Shown here: in pieces, positions 34,433 through 43,034 of the stretch
How positions within the stretch are numbered: the stretch's first letter is position 1
How the letters are laid out: the number at the start of each line of letters is the position of its first letter
NCBI GenBank assembly: GCA_910583765.1
Contig: CAJTYS010000015.1
Location: forward strand, 15,100 to 79,099
Direction of reading: 5' to 3'
DNA length: 64,000 nucleotides
Source: an uncultured Eubacteriales bacterium
GTDB taxonomy: Bacteria; Bacillota; Clostridia; Peptostreptococcales; Anaerovoracaceae
Translations under genes and position numbers: made by a program
Notes under the pieces: generated by a model
What the model was told of the DNA's origin: nothing
Seen by the model: the letters and a program-made list of their open reading frames with translations, nothing else
Database searches by the model: none

Positions 34433-35155
34433 ATGATGACACAGACTCGTAAAAAAATCTGGATCGCCGCAGGCATTGCGGTGATGGCAGTGGTGGGACT
34501 CATTTGTTATATCGCGGTGGATACTACCTGGGATGAAGTGATTCAGGTGGTGGAGACAGAAAGAGGAGAGACCATCACGTTTAACATACTGCGGGAATAT
34601 TCAGACGGCCCCTTCTACCAGTCGGGTCTGGAGAACCTGAGCGAGGAGGACTACAAAGCAGCGTTTCCAGGAGAGGAAGGTCTCGGCCCTTATGATTTGG
34701 ATTGGCCGGATGATTTGGGAAATGTTAAACACCAGTACCAGTTTTTTCGTGATACGGACCTTAGCCGCAGGTTCCACGGGGAAGCCTACCAATGGGAGGT
34801 TCATGAGCAGGAGCCCTACCAGAATCCGCCAGACCTGTTGGTGGCGCTGGACAGAAGCGAGCCAGTGGAGGCAAAAACAGACCGGGGTTACGTGCTGGTG
34901 GAACTTTATCCAAGCCGGGAAAACTTTGGCCCCACTGAAAATTTATTTCTGATCCAGTCGGAAGTAAATGGAAAAAAGGTGATTGCCAAAACCTTGAAAG
35001 ACTATTATTATTCTAACAGGAAAAGCTATCGGATCTGGATTGATAAGGTGGGCGGCGCGGACATCACGGCCCTGGTGATAGCGGACAACGTGGGTGAGGA
35101 CTATGTGGTGAACCTCATAGAATTCCTGGCAGGCGCAGAGGGAGCGTCCTTGTGA
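34433..35155 (+). CDS. Membrane-anchored unknown protein
   Basis: 240 residues with an N-terminal membrane helix (about 8-28, 'IWIAAGIAVMAVVGLICYIAV') and an acidic extracellular part. Not matched to a family. It starts 16 bases behind the previous gene, so the two form an operon. Start could be either of two adjacent ATGs (34433 or 34436). Confidence 0.7.
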   Translation: MMTQTRKKIWIAAGIAVMAVVGLICYIAVDTTWDEVIQVVETERGETITFNILREYSDGPFYQSGLENLSEEDYKAAFPGEEGLGPYDLDWPDDLGNVKHQYQFFRDTDLSRRFHGEAYQWEVHEQEPYQNPPDLLVALDRSEPVEAKTDRGYVLVELYPSRENFGPTENLFLIQSEVNGKKVIAKTLKDYYYSNRKSYRIWIDKVGGADITALVIADNVGEDYVVNLIEFLAGAEGASL

Positions 35156-35261
35156 AAGGTTTCCTGAGGGCGGCCGTAGAGAAAAGCGTGTGATATGGCT
35201 GTAAGCGACCAGTCAGTGATCAAGCAGCGGTCAAAGAAATTGTGTGTGTTGAAAAGAAGAA

Positions 35262-35298
35262 GGAAGTATTGTGTGAATCAGAAGGAGGAAATCACGTG
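35262..35298 (+). repeat. Duplicated leader, copy 2
   Basis: Near-identical to 33848-33884; see that entry. Here the ATG of copy 1 is replaced by CACGTG and translation appears to begin at GTG 35296. Confidence 0.8.
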
Positions 35299-36027
35299 AC
35301 AGACAGAAGTGATCTTGGCATCATTGGATCATATGCCATGCCTTTGGAACAGGGATGGGAAGAATATTGCGATTTTGCAGACATCGATGAGATGGACTTG
35401 GAATTCTTAAATGACAACAGAAAAACTTCGGGCGTTTTTCCCAGGTTTGGAAAAATAACCATTATTTTTCTCTTGATTTTTATCATTGCCAGCAGCGCGG
35501 TGCTGTTCTTGAACTCCGAGTCCTCTTACCGGGTGAGAGGCGCGGTCCAAAACCTGAAACACTTCTTTGCCCCAGAAAAAGAACCGACAATGGATGAAAG
35601 CGGCATCAAGGAATTGAAGATCAGAAGCTGGGAGAACGTGAAAAATGGAAAAGACCTGGTAGATAAATTCTGTCTTCCAGGATATATACCGGAAGGATAC
35701 GTATTTCAGGAAGCTTATTTCTCAAGAGAGGACAGCGTTTCCAGCACATCGGGGACACTTTATACCTATAGGAAAGGCAAGAAGGAGCTGCTGATCTTTA
35801 TTGACACCTTAAAAGGCGGCGAATGGGACATGTACCTAAGCGGAGAGCCCTATATTGACCCTGAATCAGGAAGAACGCTATACTTGCTGGAAGAGGAAGA
35901 AGATGGGACGCTCACCACGGACTACATTACTAATGATACAGAAGCGATCTATTCAATAGGCGTTTCCGGCTGGCTGACCAAAGAAGAAAACGCAAAGATC
36001 ATCAATAATCTGAAAGAAATCAAATAG
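35296..36027 (+). CDS. DUF4367-like membrane protein (anti-sigma-type paralogue)
   Basis: 243 residues from GTG 35296, eight bases behind AGAAGGAGG. A short cytoplasmic N-terminus (about 1-45) is followed by a membrane helix (about 52-72, 'ITIIFLLIFIIASSAVLFL') and an extracellular DUF4367-type domain with 'LPGYIPEGYVFQEAYFS', 'YRKGKKELLIFI' and 'GWLTKEENAKIINNLKEI'. It is a clear paralogue of the protein at 36694-37527; both share 'SYR..G.(V/I)(Q/H)N(L/I)KHFF(A/S)P' behind the membrane helix. It lacks its own sigma gene and may share the one at 36155. Confidence 0.8.
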   Translation: MTDRSDLGIIGSYAMPLEQGWEEYCDFADIDEMDLEFLNDNRKTSGVFPRFGKITIIFLLIFIIASSAVLFLNSESSYRVRGAVQNLKHFFAPEKEPTMDESGIKELKIRSWENVKNGKDLVDKFCLPGYIPEGYVFQEAYFSREDSVSSTSGTLYTYRKGKKELLIFIDTLKGGEWDMYLSGEPYIDPESGRTLYLLEEEEDGTLTTDYITNDTEAIYSIGVSGWLTKEENAKIINNLKEIK

Positions 36028-36083
36028 CCAGCGTTTTCAAAAGGGCCGCTGCCGCAGGGCCTGCGGGGAATTTTCAGCATATA

Positions 36084-36113
36084 TTGGCAGGAGCCTAATT
36101 TCTATGCTATACT
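36084..36113 (+). promoter_or_regulatory. Promoter of the sigma factor operon
   Basis: TTGGCA (36084-36089), 18 bp, TATACT (36108-36113). Confidence 0.5.
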
Positions 36114-36154
36114 GAATCTATATTCTCTGATAGGAAAAGGGCGGAAACCATACG

Positions 36155-36697
36155 ATGAATCAGACGCAGAAAAAAGACTTGATTGAAAAAGCAGTGCGCC
36201 TTCATGATGAAGTATTCAAATTTGCGTTTCGCAAGACCAAAGATCGGGAAGCATCACAAGATATCGCACAGACTGTTATGGAGATTTCCATATCCAAAAT
36301 ACATACCCTCAGAAATCCTGAAGCTTTGAAATCCTGGATCAAGCAGATCACAGCCAATCAGATCAAGGAATACTTCAAGGCGTTGGACGTTTATCGAAAG
36401 AACACGGTGACAGTTCCGCCTGCGGAAGAACAGGCCTTGATGGAGCAAGTGTGTGACACGGAAGCGGACATCCTGCAAAAGATGGAGACGCAGGAAGCGC
36501 GCCGCGATATTATCAAAGCCCTGCTGCGGCTGGAACCAAAGTATCAGGAAATCCTGCGGGATCATCTCGTTTATGAGATCCCTTTGAACCAGGTGGCGGA
36601 AAAAAGAAGCATCAACTACAATACAGTGCGGACCAGGTATCAAAGAGGATTACAGCAGCTAAAGGAAGAGTTTGACCGAATAGAGGAAGGAAGATGA
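36155..36697 (+). CDS. RNA polymerase sigma factor, ECF-like sigma-70 family
   Basis: 180 residues. Sigma region 2 covers about 10-75 ('FAFRKTKDREASQDIAQTVMEISISKIHTLRNPEALKSWIKQI') and region 4 about 110-170 ('LLRLEPKYQEILRDHLVYEIPLNQVAEKRSINYNTVRTRYQRGLQQL'). It overlaps the following DUF4367 gene by four bases (ATGA), the usual layout of a sigma factor and its membrane-bound regulator. Target promoters are unknown; its own operon and the paralogue at 35296 are candidates. Confidence 0.9.
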   Translation: MNQTQKKDLIEKAVRLHDEVFKFAFRKTKDREASQDIAQTVMEISISKIHTLRNPEALKSWIKQITANQIKEYFKALDVYRKNTVTVPPAEEQALMEQVCDTEADILQKMETQEARRDIIKALLRLEPKYQEILRDHLVYEIPLNQVAEKRSINYNTVRTRYQRGLQQLKEEFDRIEEGR

Positions 36698-37527
36698 CCA
36701 TGGAAGCAAGGGAAACCCATGCGCGGCTCCAGTGCGAAATGCAGGCAGCATGGCTCGATTACAAAATAGAAGAAGATGACATGGACATTCCAAAGCCGGA
36801 CCTGACATTCCTAGAGGAAATGGATAGCTTGGGCCAAGGCGCAGGCATGAAAGAGACGGATTCAGTCTTTTTAAGAGATGGCACCAGATCCCGCCAGCGT
36901 GTTATCCGGATAGGAAAGGTGGCGGTGGTTTTGCTGGCAGTGCTGGTGACCATCAGCGGCACGGCCATGGTCTTAGATTCAGACGCTTCTTACGGAGGCG
37001 GCGGCACCATCCACAACATTAAACACTTTTTTTCCCCAAAGAAAGGGCCAGCTGCGGAAAATGAGAACGCAGGCCAGAATGATGGCCAATTGAGCGGCAA
37101 TGAGCAGCAGATTTCCCTAGGCGGCGTGGATCAGAAAGATTTGATCATCACCGAGTGGAGGGACGTGGAAAAACATAAAAACCTGGTGATAAGATTCTTT
37201 CAGCCCACATACATGCCCAAAGGTTACGTGTTCCAACAGGTGTGGTTTGCGGACACAGAGGATGTGACCGCTGCGGTCTACACGTATCAAAAGGGTGAGA
37301 ACGAATTGATGATCTCCGTGGAAAATTTGAAAGAAGAAGGTTCAGTGAGCCTTGAAGGAGACAGCTATGTGGAGCCGAAAACAGGAAGGGAATTTCACAT
37401 AGCAAAAGACAAGAAGGATGGGACCTGTACCATCAGCCGCATGGAGGAGGACGATGTGTTTCGTGTCTGGGGAGTATTGGACAAGGAAGAAGGCATGAGG
37501 ATCATCGATGGCTTGAAAGCCGTGTGA
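36694..37527 (+). CDS. DUF4367 domain membrane protein, probable anti-sigma factor
   Basis: 277 residues: a cytoplasmic N-terminus of about 72 residues, one membrane helix (about 76-95, 'VAVVLLAVLVTISGTAMVL') and an extracellular DUF4367 domain (about 145-277). Overlap of its ATG with the sigma factor stop indicates coupling, and the topology fits an anti-sigma factor that holds the sigma factor at the membrane. The anti-sigma role is inferred from context. Confidence 0.82.
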   Translation: MTMEARETHARLQCEMQAAWLDYKIEEDDMDIPKPDLTFLEEMDSLGQGAGMKETDSVFLRDGTRSRQRVIRIGKVAVVLLAVLVTISGTAMVLDSDASYGGGGTIHNIKHFFSPKKGPAAENENAGQNDGQLSGNEQQISLGGVDQKDLIITEWRDVEKHKNLVIRFFQPTYMPKGYVFQQVWFADTEDVTAAVYTYQKGENELMISVENLKEEGSVSLEGDSYVEPKTGREFHIAKDKKDGTCTISRMEEDDVFRVWGVLDKEEGMRIIDGLKAV

Positions 37528-37663
37528 ACCAGGCTGCGGCATCTGCTGTGCCATATTTTTCCCGATATGGTGATTCAGGATAAAAGCAATTGTATGTTTT
37601 TGTCGAAAAACCATAAAAAAATATAAATCTATAAAAGTTTTTACGGATTGTCAGCAAAAACTC

Positions 37664-37692
37664 TTTACGATTTTAACGTTTTTGGCTATACT
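37664..37692 (+). promoter_or_regulatory. Promoter of the AAA/DUF4143 gene
   Basis: TTTACG (37664-37669), 17 bp, TATACT (37687-37692), followed by a small GAGGC-GCCTC hairpin (37709-37724) near the transcript start. Confidence 0.55.
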
Positions 37693-37746
37693 TTTAGTTA
37701 GAAGTATAGAGGCTATGGCCTCTAGCATAGAATCAAGAGGAGTGAT

Positions 37747-38949
37747 ATGATGATTATCCGAGCCAAATATATGGACATACTGAAAACATACCGGGATGTG
37801 CCGCTTGTGAAGATACTGGCAGGAATCCGGCGCTGCGGCAAATCCACGATTTTAGAAATGCTGCGGGACGATCTGCAAAGCGGCGGTATTCCTGCGGACC
37901 ATATTATCAGTGTGTGCTATACTGCCGAAGACTTTGACGATGGTATGACAGATAAGGATATGTATCACCATATCAAAGAAAAAATCACAGATGACAGCCG
38001 GTACTATCTTCTGCTAGATGAGGTGCAGGAAATCAATGGATGGGAAAAAGCAATCAACAGTTTGCTTGAACATGCGAATACAGATATCTATGTGACTGGT
38101 TCAAACTCAAAATTGATGTCAAGCGAAATATCGACCTACTTAACGGGCAGATATATTTCGATTCCTGTGTTTACATTATCTTTTGCCGAATATCTGGACT
38201 TTAAAAAATCGAGCGGCCTTTCTGCGAAAGAGCTTTTGCCTGAATACATCCGCTTGGGCGGTTTTCCTATTGTAGCCCTCAGCGACTTTGACGAGCGATC
38301 AGCGTATCAGATTGTGGAAGGAATCTATCATTCCGTGATCACAAATGATATTACCAGGCGGCATAACATCACCAATTTTGATTTGTTCAATCGAGTGGTA
38401 AAGTATATTGTGGAGAATGTAGGCAAGACCTTTTCTGCGAACGCTATTGTGAAATTCCTGAAAAGTGAGGGACGCTCCCTTTCTGTTGAAGCCGTGTATA
38501 ATTATCTCCAATGGTTAGAAAAAGCTTTTGTGATCTATCGCTGCCAGCGCTATGATTTACAAGGGAAATCAGTACTGAAAACACAGGAAAAATTCTATCT
38601 TGCCGATGCTTCTCTAAAATACTGCGTCATGGGCTTCAATCCCAAATCAATCGCGGCCATGCTCGAGAATATCGTGTACTTTGAATTGCGCCGAAGAGGA
38701 TATCAGGTTTATATCGGGAAAAACGAAACCAAAGAGATTGATTTTGTGGCGGTACGGCGGGACGAACGGATTTATGTCCAGGTGTGCCGCAGGCTGCCGG
38801 AGGAATCTGACAGAGAACTGGCCAACCTTCTTGAAATCAAAGATCATTACCCCAAGTATATCGTGACTCTTGATGAACTTGCCTCTGGTAATGTGAACGG
38901 CGTGAAAATTATGCATTTAGCGGACTTTCTGTTAAAAGAGAATACTTAA
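37747..38949 (+). CDS. AAA_14 / DUF4143 ATP-binding protein
   Basis: 400 residues. Walker A 'AGIRRCGKSTILEML' and Walker B 'YLLLDEVQEI' lie in the N-terminal AAA_14 domain, and 'VTGSNSKLMSSEISTYLTGRYI' is its sensor region. The C-terminal DUF4143 part contains a degenerate PD-(D/E)XK-like pattern ('NETKEIDFVAVRRDERIYVQVC'). Members of this family are abundant in anaerobes and often in many copies; function is unknown. It has its own promoter and a terminator at 38970-39008, so it is a free-standing cassette. Confidence 0.87.
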   Translation: MMIIRAKYMDILKTYRDVPLVKILAGIRRCGKSTILEMLRDDLQSGGIPADHIISVCYTAEDFDDGMTDKDMYHHIKEKITDDSRYYLLLDEVQEINGWEKAINSLLEHANTDIYVTGSNSKLMSSEISTYLTGRYISIPVFTLSFAEYLDFKKSSGLSAKELLPEYIRLGGFPIVALSDFDERSAYQIVEGIYHSVITNDITRRHNITNFDLFNRVVKYIVENVGKTFSANAIVKFLKSEGRSLSVEAVYNYLQWLEKAFVIYRCQRYDLQGKSVLKTQEKFYLADASLKYCVMGFNPKSIAAMLENIVYFELRRRGYQVYIGKNETKEIDFVAVRRDERIYVQVCRRLPEESDRELANLLEIKDHYPKYIVTLDELASGNVNGVKIMHLADFLLKENT

Positions 38950-38969
38950 AGAACCATGAGCGGAATAGA

Positions 38970-39008
38970 AAGCAAGGGGCATGTTACAATACACCCGCTT
39001 GCTTTTTT
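38970..39008 (+). terminator. Terminator of the AAA/DUF4143 gene
   Basis: AAGCAAG (38970-38976) and CTTGCTT (38998-39004), extended by GGG/CCC with one mismatch, then a T-run. Confidence 0.75.
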
Positions 39009-39096
39009 ATTATGCAGGGTGAGCGATCAAGAATAAATCTTTTAAACGGATAGTAATATGTTTTGATAGAAGATTTTATCTTGACAGGAGATTTTG

Positions 39097-39951
39097 ATGA
39101 TGAAGAAACTGAGATTTGGCATCGCCATTATGGCGGTCACGGTTTTGGCCGCCACCTTGATCGCAGTCAAAAACAACGCTGTGAACCAGGCCGCCGCGCC
39201 TGCTGTGCCAGGCGTTTCCGCCGCCCAGGCCATATTGGTGGATGGAAAGACGGGGAAAGTTCTTTACGAGAAAAACGCGGACGAAAAAGCGTATCCAGCC
39301 AGCACCACCAAGATTATGACCGCGCTGCTGGTGCTGGAGATTTTGGAGTTCTACGACAGCCCTCTGGAGCAGATCGTCACTGTGCCGCAAGAGGCAGAAG
39401 GGGTGGAAGGCTCGTCCCTTTATTTGAAGGCAGGCGAACAGATCAGCCTCCAGGATCTGCTCTACGGCCTGATGCTCCATTCGGGAAATGACGCTGCGGT
39501 GGCTCTGGCTGTTATCGCTGCGGGGAACGTGGACTTGTTCGTGGAACGGATGAACGAAAAGGCGGCCCGCTTGTACTGTAAAAATACCCACTTTGCCAAC
39601 CCTAACGGGCTGTTTGACGAAAACCATTATACCACGGTCAGAGACATGTCCATCATTGCCCGGGAAGCCATGACCCACAAAACCTTCCGCGCCATTGTTT
39701 CCGCGCCATCCTGGGACGCGGACCGAGAAGAAAACGATTTCGAGCATTTCTACAACAAAAATAAGACGGTCCACGAGTTCAAAGGCGGCACAGGGATCAA
39801 GATCGGCTACACGAAAGCTTCCGGCAGGACCCTGGTGGCTTCTGCCCAACGGGACGGGAAAGAGCTGATCTGCGTTGTGATGGGCGCACCAAACTGGTTC
39901 AACGATGCATATACATTAATGGAGTATGGTTTTAAAAGATTGGAGGAATAG
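39097..39951 (+). CDS. D-alanyl-D-alanine carboxypeptidase (peptidase S11, DacF-like)
   Basis: 284 residues with an N-terminal signal or anchor helix (about 5-23). The active-site motifs are SxxK in 'PASTTKIMTALL', SxN in 'LMLHSGNDAAVALA' and KxG in 'GTGIKIGYTKASGR' (Ile in place of the usual Thr). It trims the terminal D-Ala from peptidoglycan stem peptides outside the membrane. It lacks the long C-terminal beta domain of PBP5, so it is a short form. AGGAG lies six bases before ATG. The next gene starts two bases after its stop. Confidence 0.9.
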   Translation: MMKKLRFGIAIMAVTVLAATLIAVKNNAVNQAAAPAVPGVSAAQAILVDGKTGKVLYEKNADEKAYPASTTKIMTALLVLEILEFYDSPLEQIVTVPQEAEGVEGSSLYLKAGEQISLQDLLYGLMLHSGNDAAVALAVIAAGNVDLFVERMNEKAARLYCKNTHFANPNGLFDENHYTTVRDMSIIAREAMTHKTFRAIVSAPSWDADREENDFEHFYNKNKTVHEFKGGTGIKIGYTKASGRTLVASAQRDGKELICVVMGAPNWFNDAYTLMEYGFKRLEE

Positions 39952-39953
39952 CC

Positions 39954-40853
39954 ATGACATATAAGGAAGAATTATGCATCGACGCGGGATCGGAAAATTG
40001 TCCCTGTCTGCTGGCACAGTCCGGTGACTGTATCACCTGCAGCCGGCTCCAGGGAAAGGACTGCTGCGACTGCAGCTGGCGAGGCGTATGCATATATAAT
40101 GAATACATTCAAAACGGAAAGAAGATCAACAATCGGCGGCAGAGCCAGAAAACCAAGATCTTAAAGAAAATCTGGTATGGGGAAGATCTGGTGGTGCTGG
40201 TGGTGGAAGTGAGCAAGGGCTTTGCTCTGAAAGCTTCCATGCCCGGCTCTTACGTGTTCCTCAAACAGTGCGGCCAGCAGGACTGTTACAGCGTGCCTAT
40301 TTCCGTCATGCGGGCAGAACCAGAAAAGGGGCAGCTGCATTTAGCTATCAAAGTGATGGCAGGAAAGACTAAAGCATTGGCAGAATCCGGAGATGACATT
40401 GAGATCAGAGGCGTTTACCGCAACGGACTGCTAGGCGTTTCCAAGCTGATGACAAAAGAGCCGCAAAAGGTGCTTTGCGTCACCAAAGGCGTAGGCTTCG
40501 CGCCAGCGGCCAATTACAACCGCTGGGCTTTTGGCAAGGACACAGTGGACATGATGATCGACCTTGACAAGATCAACCAGGAGCTGGTGAACGATTATTT
40601 GGCGGAACATCCAGTGAACAGCATCCGCTACATGGACTTGACTCCCGATTTCGTCTGCCCGGAAAGCTATGATGCGGTCCTGCTGCTGGCATCCGATTAT
40701 TATCAGGACTCCATTCAGATTCCAGAAGAAAAGAAAGTGCGCAGTAACAATTTCCACATGTGCTGCGGCGAAGGCATCTGCGGGGCCTGTACCATGGTGG
40801 ACGACCAAGGGAAAAGCCATAAAATGTGCAAATGCCAGTTCTACGAGTTTTAG
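39954..40853 (+). CDS. PyrK-like FAD/[2Fe-2S] protein (sulfide/dihydroorotate dehydrogenase-like)
   Basis: 299 residues. The N-terminus is Cys-rich (C17, C19, C26, C29, C36, C37, C39 and C44 region: 'CPCLLAQSGDCITC...CCDCSWRGVC'). The middle resembles a ferredoxin-reductase FAD/NAD module. The C-terminus has a PyrK-type [2Fe-2S] motif 'HMCCGEGICGACTM...MCKCQ'. It probably passes electrons between NAD(P)H and an iron-sulfur partner. No pyrD or gltA partner is next to it; it is coupled to the carboxypeptidase gene, so its substrate is open. Confidence 0.8.
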   Translation: MTYKEELCIDAGSENCPCLLAQSGDCITCSRLQGKDCCDCSWRGVCIYNEYIQNGKKINNRRQSQKTKILKKIWYGEDLVVLVVEVSKGFALKASMPGSYVFLKQCGQQDCYSVPISVMRAEPEKGQLHLAIKVMAGKTKALAESGDDIEIRGVYRNGLLGVSKLMTKEPQKVLCVTKGVGFAPAANYNRWAFGKDTVDMMIDLDKINQELVNDYLAEHPVNSIRYMDLTPDFVCPESYDAVLLLASDYYQDSIQIPEEKKVRSNNFHMCCGEGICGACTMVDDQGKSHKMCKCQFYEF

Positions 40854-40951
40854 AAAAGGGCAGCAGTCTGATCAGAACCGCAGGGGAAAACAAAAAAATT
40901 TGCGAGCATAACAGGTTTGTGGGTGAAAAACAAAAAAACTTTAAAAAATGG

Positions 40952-40980
40952 TTGACAGCACACAAATAAAGCCCTATAAT
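40952..40980 (+). promoter_or_regulatory. Promoter of the Trp T-box/trpB2 unit
   Basis: Consensus TTGACA (40952-40957), 17 bp, consensus TATAAT (40975-40980). Confidence 0.9.
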
Positions 40981-41009
40981 AGCAATATAGCAATTGAAAA
41001 CAACAAACC

Positions 41010-41314
41010 GATGATTGAGAAGAGTAGGTTCGGACATGGACTTCACAGAGAGCCGCAGGTGGTGGGAACGCGGCAGGGACAGCCGGATTGAATGGACTTA
41101 TGAGGGCAGGGAGAAAGGCCAGGACGCAGGCGAAGAATCTGAAAAGAGAAAGATGCGAAAAGGCTGAGTAATACCTGACGGGAGCTCCACCCGTGATCAA
41201 GGGAGTGCGTATCAACAGCTGTACGCGGAAACAAGAGAAGGGTTTATCCGTTCTCAGGGTGGCATAACAAGAGCAGGCGCTTTTGTCCCATAGCGGGATG
41301 AGAGCGTCTTTTTT
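41010..41314 (+). promoter_or_regulatory. Tryptophan T-box leader
   Basis: A stem I region with GAAGAGTAG and AGAGAGCCG blocks contains the specifier TGG (41093-41095) in the context GAA-TGG-ACTT. The T-box AGGGTGGC (41256-41263) offers UGGC to pair with the GCCA end of uncharged tRNA-Trp. A terminator follows (GGCGCTTTTGTCCC 41276-41289 with GGGATGAGAGCGTC 41295-41308, then T6). Low charged tRNA-Trp should allow read-through into trpB2. This explains the 518-bp gap 40854-41371. Confidence 0.9.
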
Positions 41315-41371
41315 CGTTTATCGCACGCAGAGCCTCTCAATCAGTCAGGAAAGCGAAAGGAGCAAAAAACA

Positions 41372-42754
41372 ATGAAAAAGAACGTACCCCACAGATTATA
41401 TCTCACAGAAGACCAGCTGCCAAGGCAATGGTATAACCTGCGGGCTGACATGAAAGAGCAGCCTGCGCCGATTATCAACCCCAGCACCATGAAGCCAGCG
41501 GTGCTGGAGGATCTATACCCGGTGTTCTGTAAGGAATTGGCAAAGCAGGAGATGGACAGTGAAACCAGGTATTTCGATATCCCAGAGGAAGTGATGGATA
41601 TTTACAAGGTGTACAGGCCGTCTCCTCTGTGCAGGGCCTATCATCTGGAAAAGGCATTGGACACGCCGGCAAAGATCTATTATAAATTTGAAGGCAACAA
41701 CACTTCCGGCAGCCACAAGCTGAATTCCGCCGTGGCCCAGGCTTATTACGCGAAACAGCAGGGGCTGAAAGGCTTGACCACAGAAACCGGAGCCGGACAG
41801 TGGGGGACAGCGCTTTCCGAAGCCTGCTCTTACTTTGGACTGGACCTGGAAGTTTACATGGTGAAAGTTTCCTTCACCCAAAAGCCCTTCCGCAAGAACA
41901 TCATTGAGACCTTTGGCGGAAGCGTATTCGCTTCACCTTCCGACAGAACGGAAGCGGGAAGAAAGATTCTGGCCGTGGATCCGGAAAACAGCGGCAGCCT
42001 GGGCTGCGCCATTTCCGAAGCCGTTGAGCGGGCTGTGACCACGGAAGGCTATCGCTATGTGCTGGGTTCTGTCCTCAATCAAGTGGTGCTGCACCAGTCT
42101 GTCATTGGTCTGGAAGCGAAAAAGGCCATGGAGCTGCTGGACGAGTATCCGGACATTGTTATCGGCTGCGCTGGCGGCGGGTCTAACCTGGGCGGCCTGA
42201 TCGCGCCGTTCATGCAGGACAAGATCAAGGGCAAGAGCGATCCGAGGATCGTGGCCGTGGAACCTGCTTCCTGCCCATCCTTTACAAGAGGCGTTTACAA
42301 ATATGATTTCTGCGACACAGGGATGATCACGCCAATGGCCAAGATGTACACTTTGGGCTGCACCTTCAAGCCATCTGCTAACCATGCCGGCGGCCTGAGA
42401 TATCACGGCATGTCGCCGATCCTTTCAAAACTGTACCATGACGGATACATGGAAGCGGTGGCCGTGGAGCAGACGAGAGTCTTCGATGCGGCAGTTCAAT
42501 TCGCCAAGCTGGAAACCATCCTGCCAGCGCCTGAATCCGCCCATGCCATCCGGCAGGCCATTGATGAAGCGCTGAAATGCAAAGAATCAGGCGAGGAAAA
42601 GACGATCCTCTTTGGCCTGACAGGGACCGGATATTTTGACATGACTGCCTACGCTTCCTACAATGCGGGCAACATGAGCGATGATATTCCAACAGATGAG
42701 GAATTGAAACCATCCATGGACGCGATCCCGAAGATCCCAGGGATCCAGGAATAA
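41372..42754 (+). CDS. trpB: Tryptophan synthase beta-like protein, TrpB2 type
   Basis: 460 residues, longer than TrpB1 (about 400). The PLP lysine is in 'NNTSGSHKLNSAVAQA', 'ETGAGQWGTALSEAC' and the phosphate loop 'GCAGGGSNLGGL' follow, and the tail 'GLTGTGYFD' is intact. TrpB2 proteins make tryptophan from serine and indole and usually act without TrpA. It stands alone without other trp genes, so it may serve to salvage indole. Its control by a Trp T-box supports a tryptophan-forming role directly. Confidence 0.92.
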   Translation: MKKNVPHRLYLTEDQLPRQWYNLRADMKEQPAPIINPSTMKPAVLEDLYPVFCKELAKQEMDSETRYFDIPEEVMDIYKVYRPSPLCRAYHLEKALDTPAKIYYKFEGNNTSGSHKLNSAVAQAYYAKQQGLKGLTTETGAGQWGTALSEACSYFGLDLEVYMVKVSFTQKPFRKNIIETFGGSVFASPSDRTEAGRKILAVDPENSGSLGCAISEAVERAVTTEGYRYVLGSVLNQVVLHQSVIGLEAKKAMELLDEYPDIVIGCAGGGSNLGGLIAPFMQDKIKGKSDPRIVAVEPASCPSFTRGVYKYDFCDTGMITPMAKMYTLGCTFKPSANHAGGLRYHGMSPILSKLYHDGYMEAVAVEQTRVFDAAVQFAKLETILPAPESAHAIRQAIDEALKCKESGEEKTILFGLTGTGYFDMTAYASYNAGNMSDDIPTDEELKPSMDAIPKIPGIQE

Positions 42755-42780
42755 AGACAGGGAAATAACGAGATTTACCA

Positions 42781-42820
42781 GCGCCTTTTCCATTATGCGA
42801 AAGGGTGCTGCTGTTTTTAG
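42781..42820 (+). terminator. Probable trpB2 terminator
   Basis: GCGCCTTTTC (42781-42790) pairs imperfectly with GAAAGGGTGC (42799-42808), followed by a short T-run. Confidence 0.5.
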
Positions 42821-42908
42821 GGGAGAAATTCTTAGCGTTTTAACGATAAAAGCCCCATCATGCGGTCCTCCATGGTGCAGGAAATGCTTGGTGTCGTGAA
42901 AAAATACA

Positions 42909-42937
42909 TTGAAGACCCCGTCTCTCTGGGGTAAAAT
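42909..42937 (+). promoter_or_regulatory. Promoter of the zinc-ribbon gene
   Basis: TTGAAG (42909-42914), 17 bp, TAAAAT (42932-42937). Confidence 0.5.
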
Positions 42938-43034
42938 AACAATAAAGAACGCAGCGAGCGTGCTGCCAAAGAACATTTTGGACGGCGCTTTGACACAGCA
43001 AAAGAGGAGATCAGAAAAGGATGGGAGGAGCAGC

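Noticed and set aside
42909..43034. N-terminal extension of the zinc-ribbon protein
   Set aside because: The first bases form the -35 box of a promoter; ATG 43035 has a ribosome site and starts the zinc ribbon.
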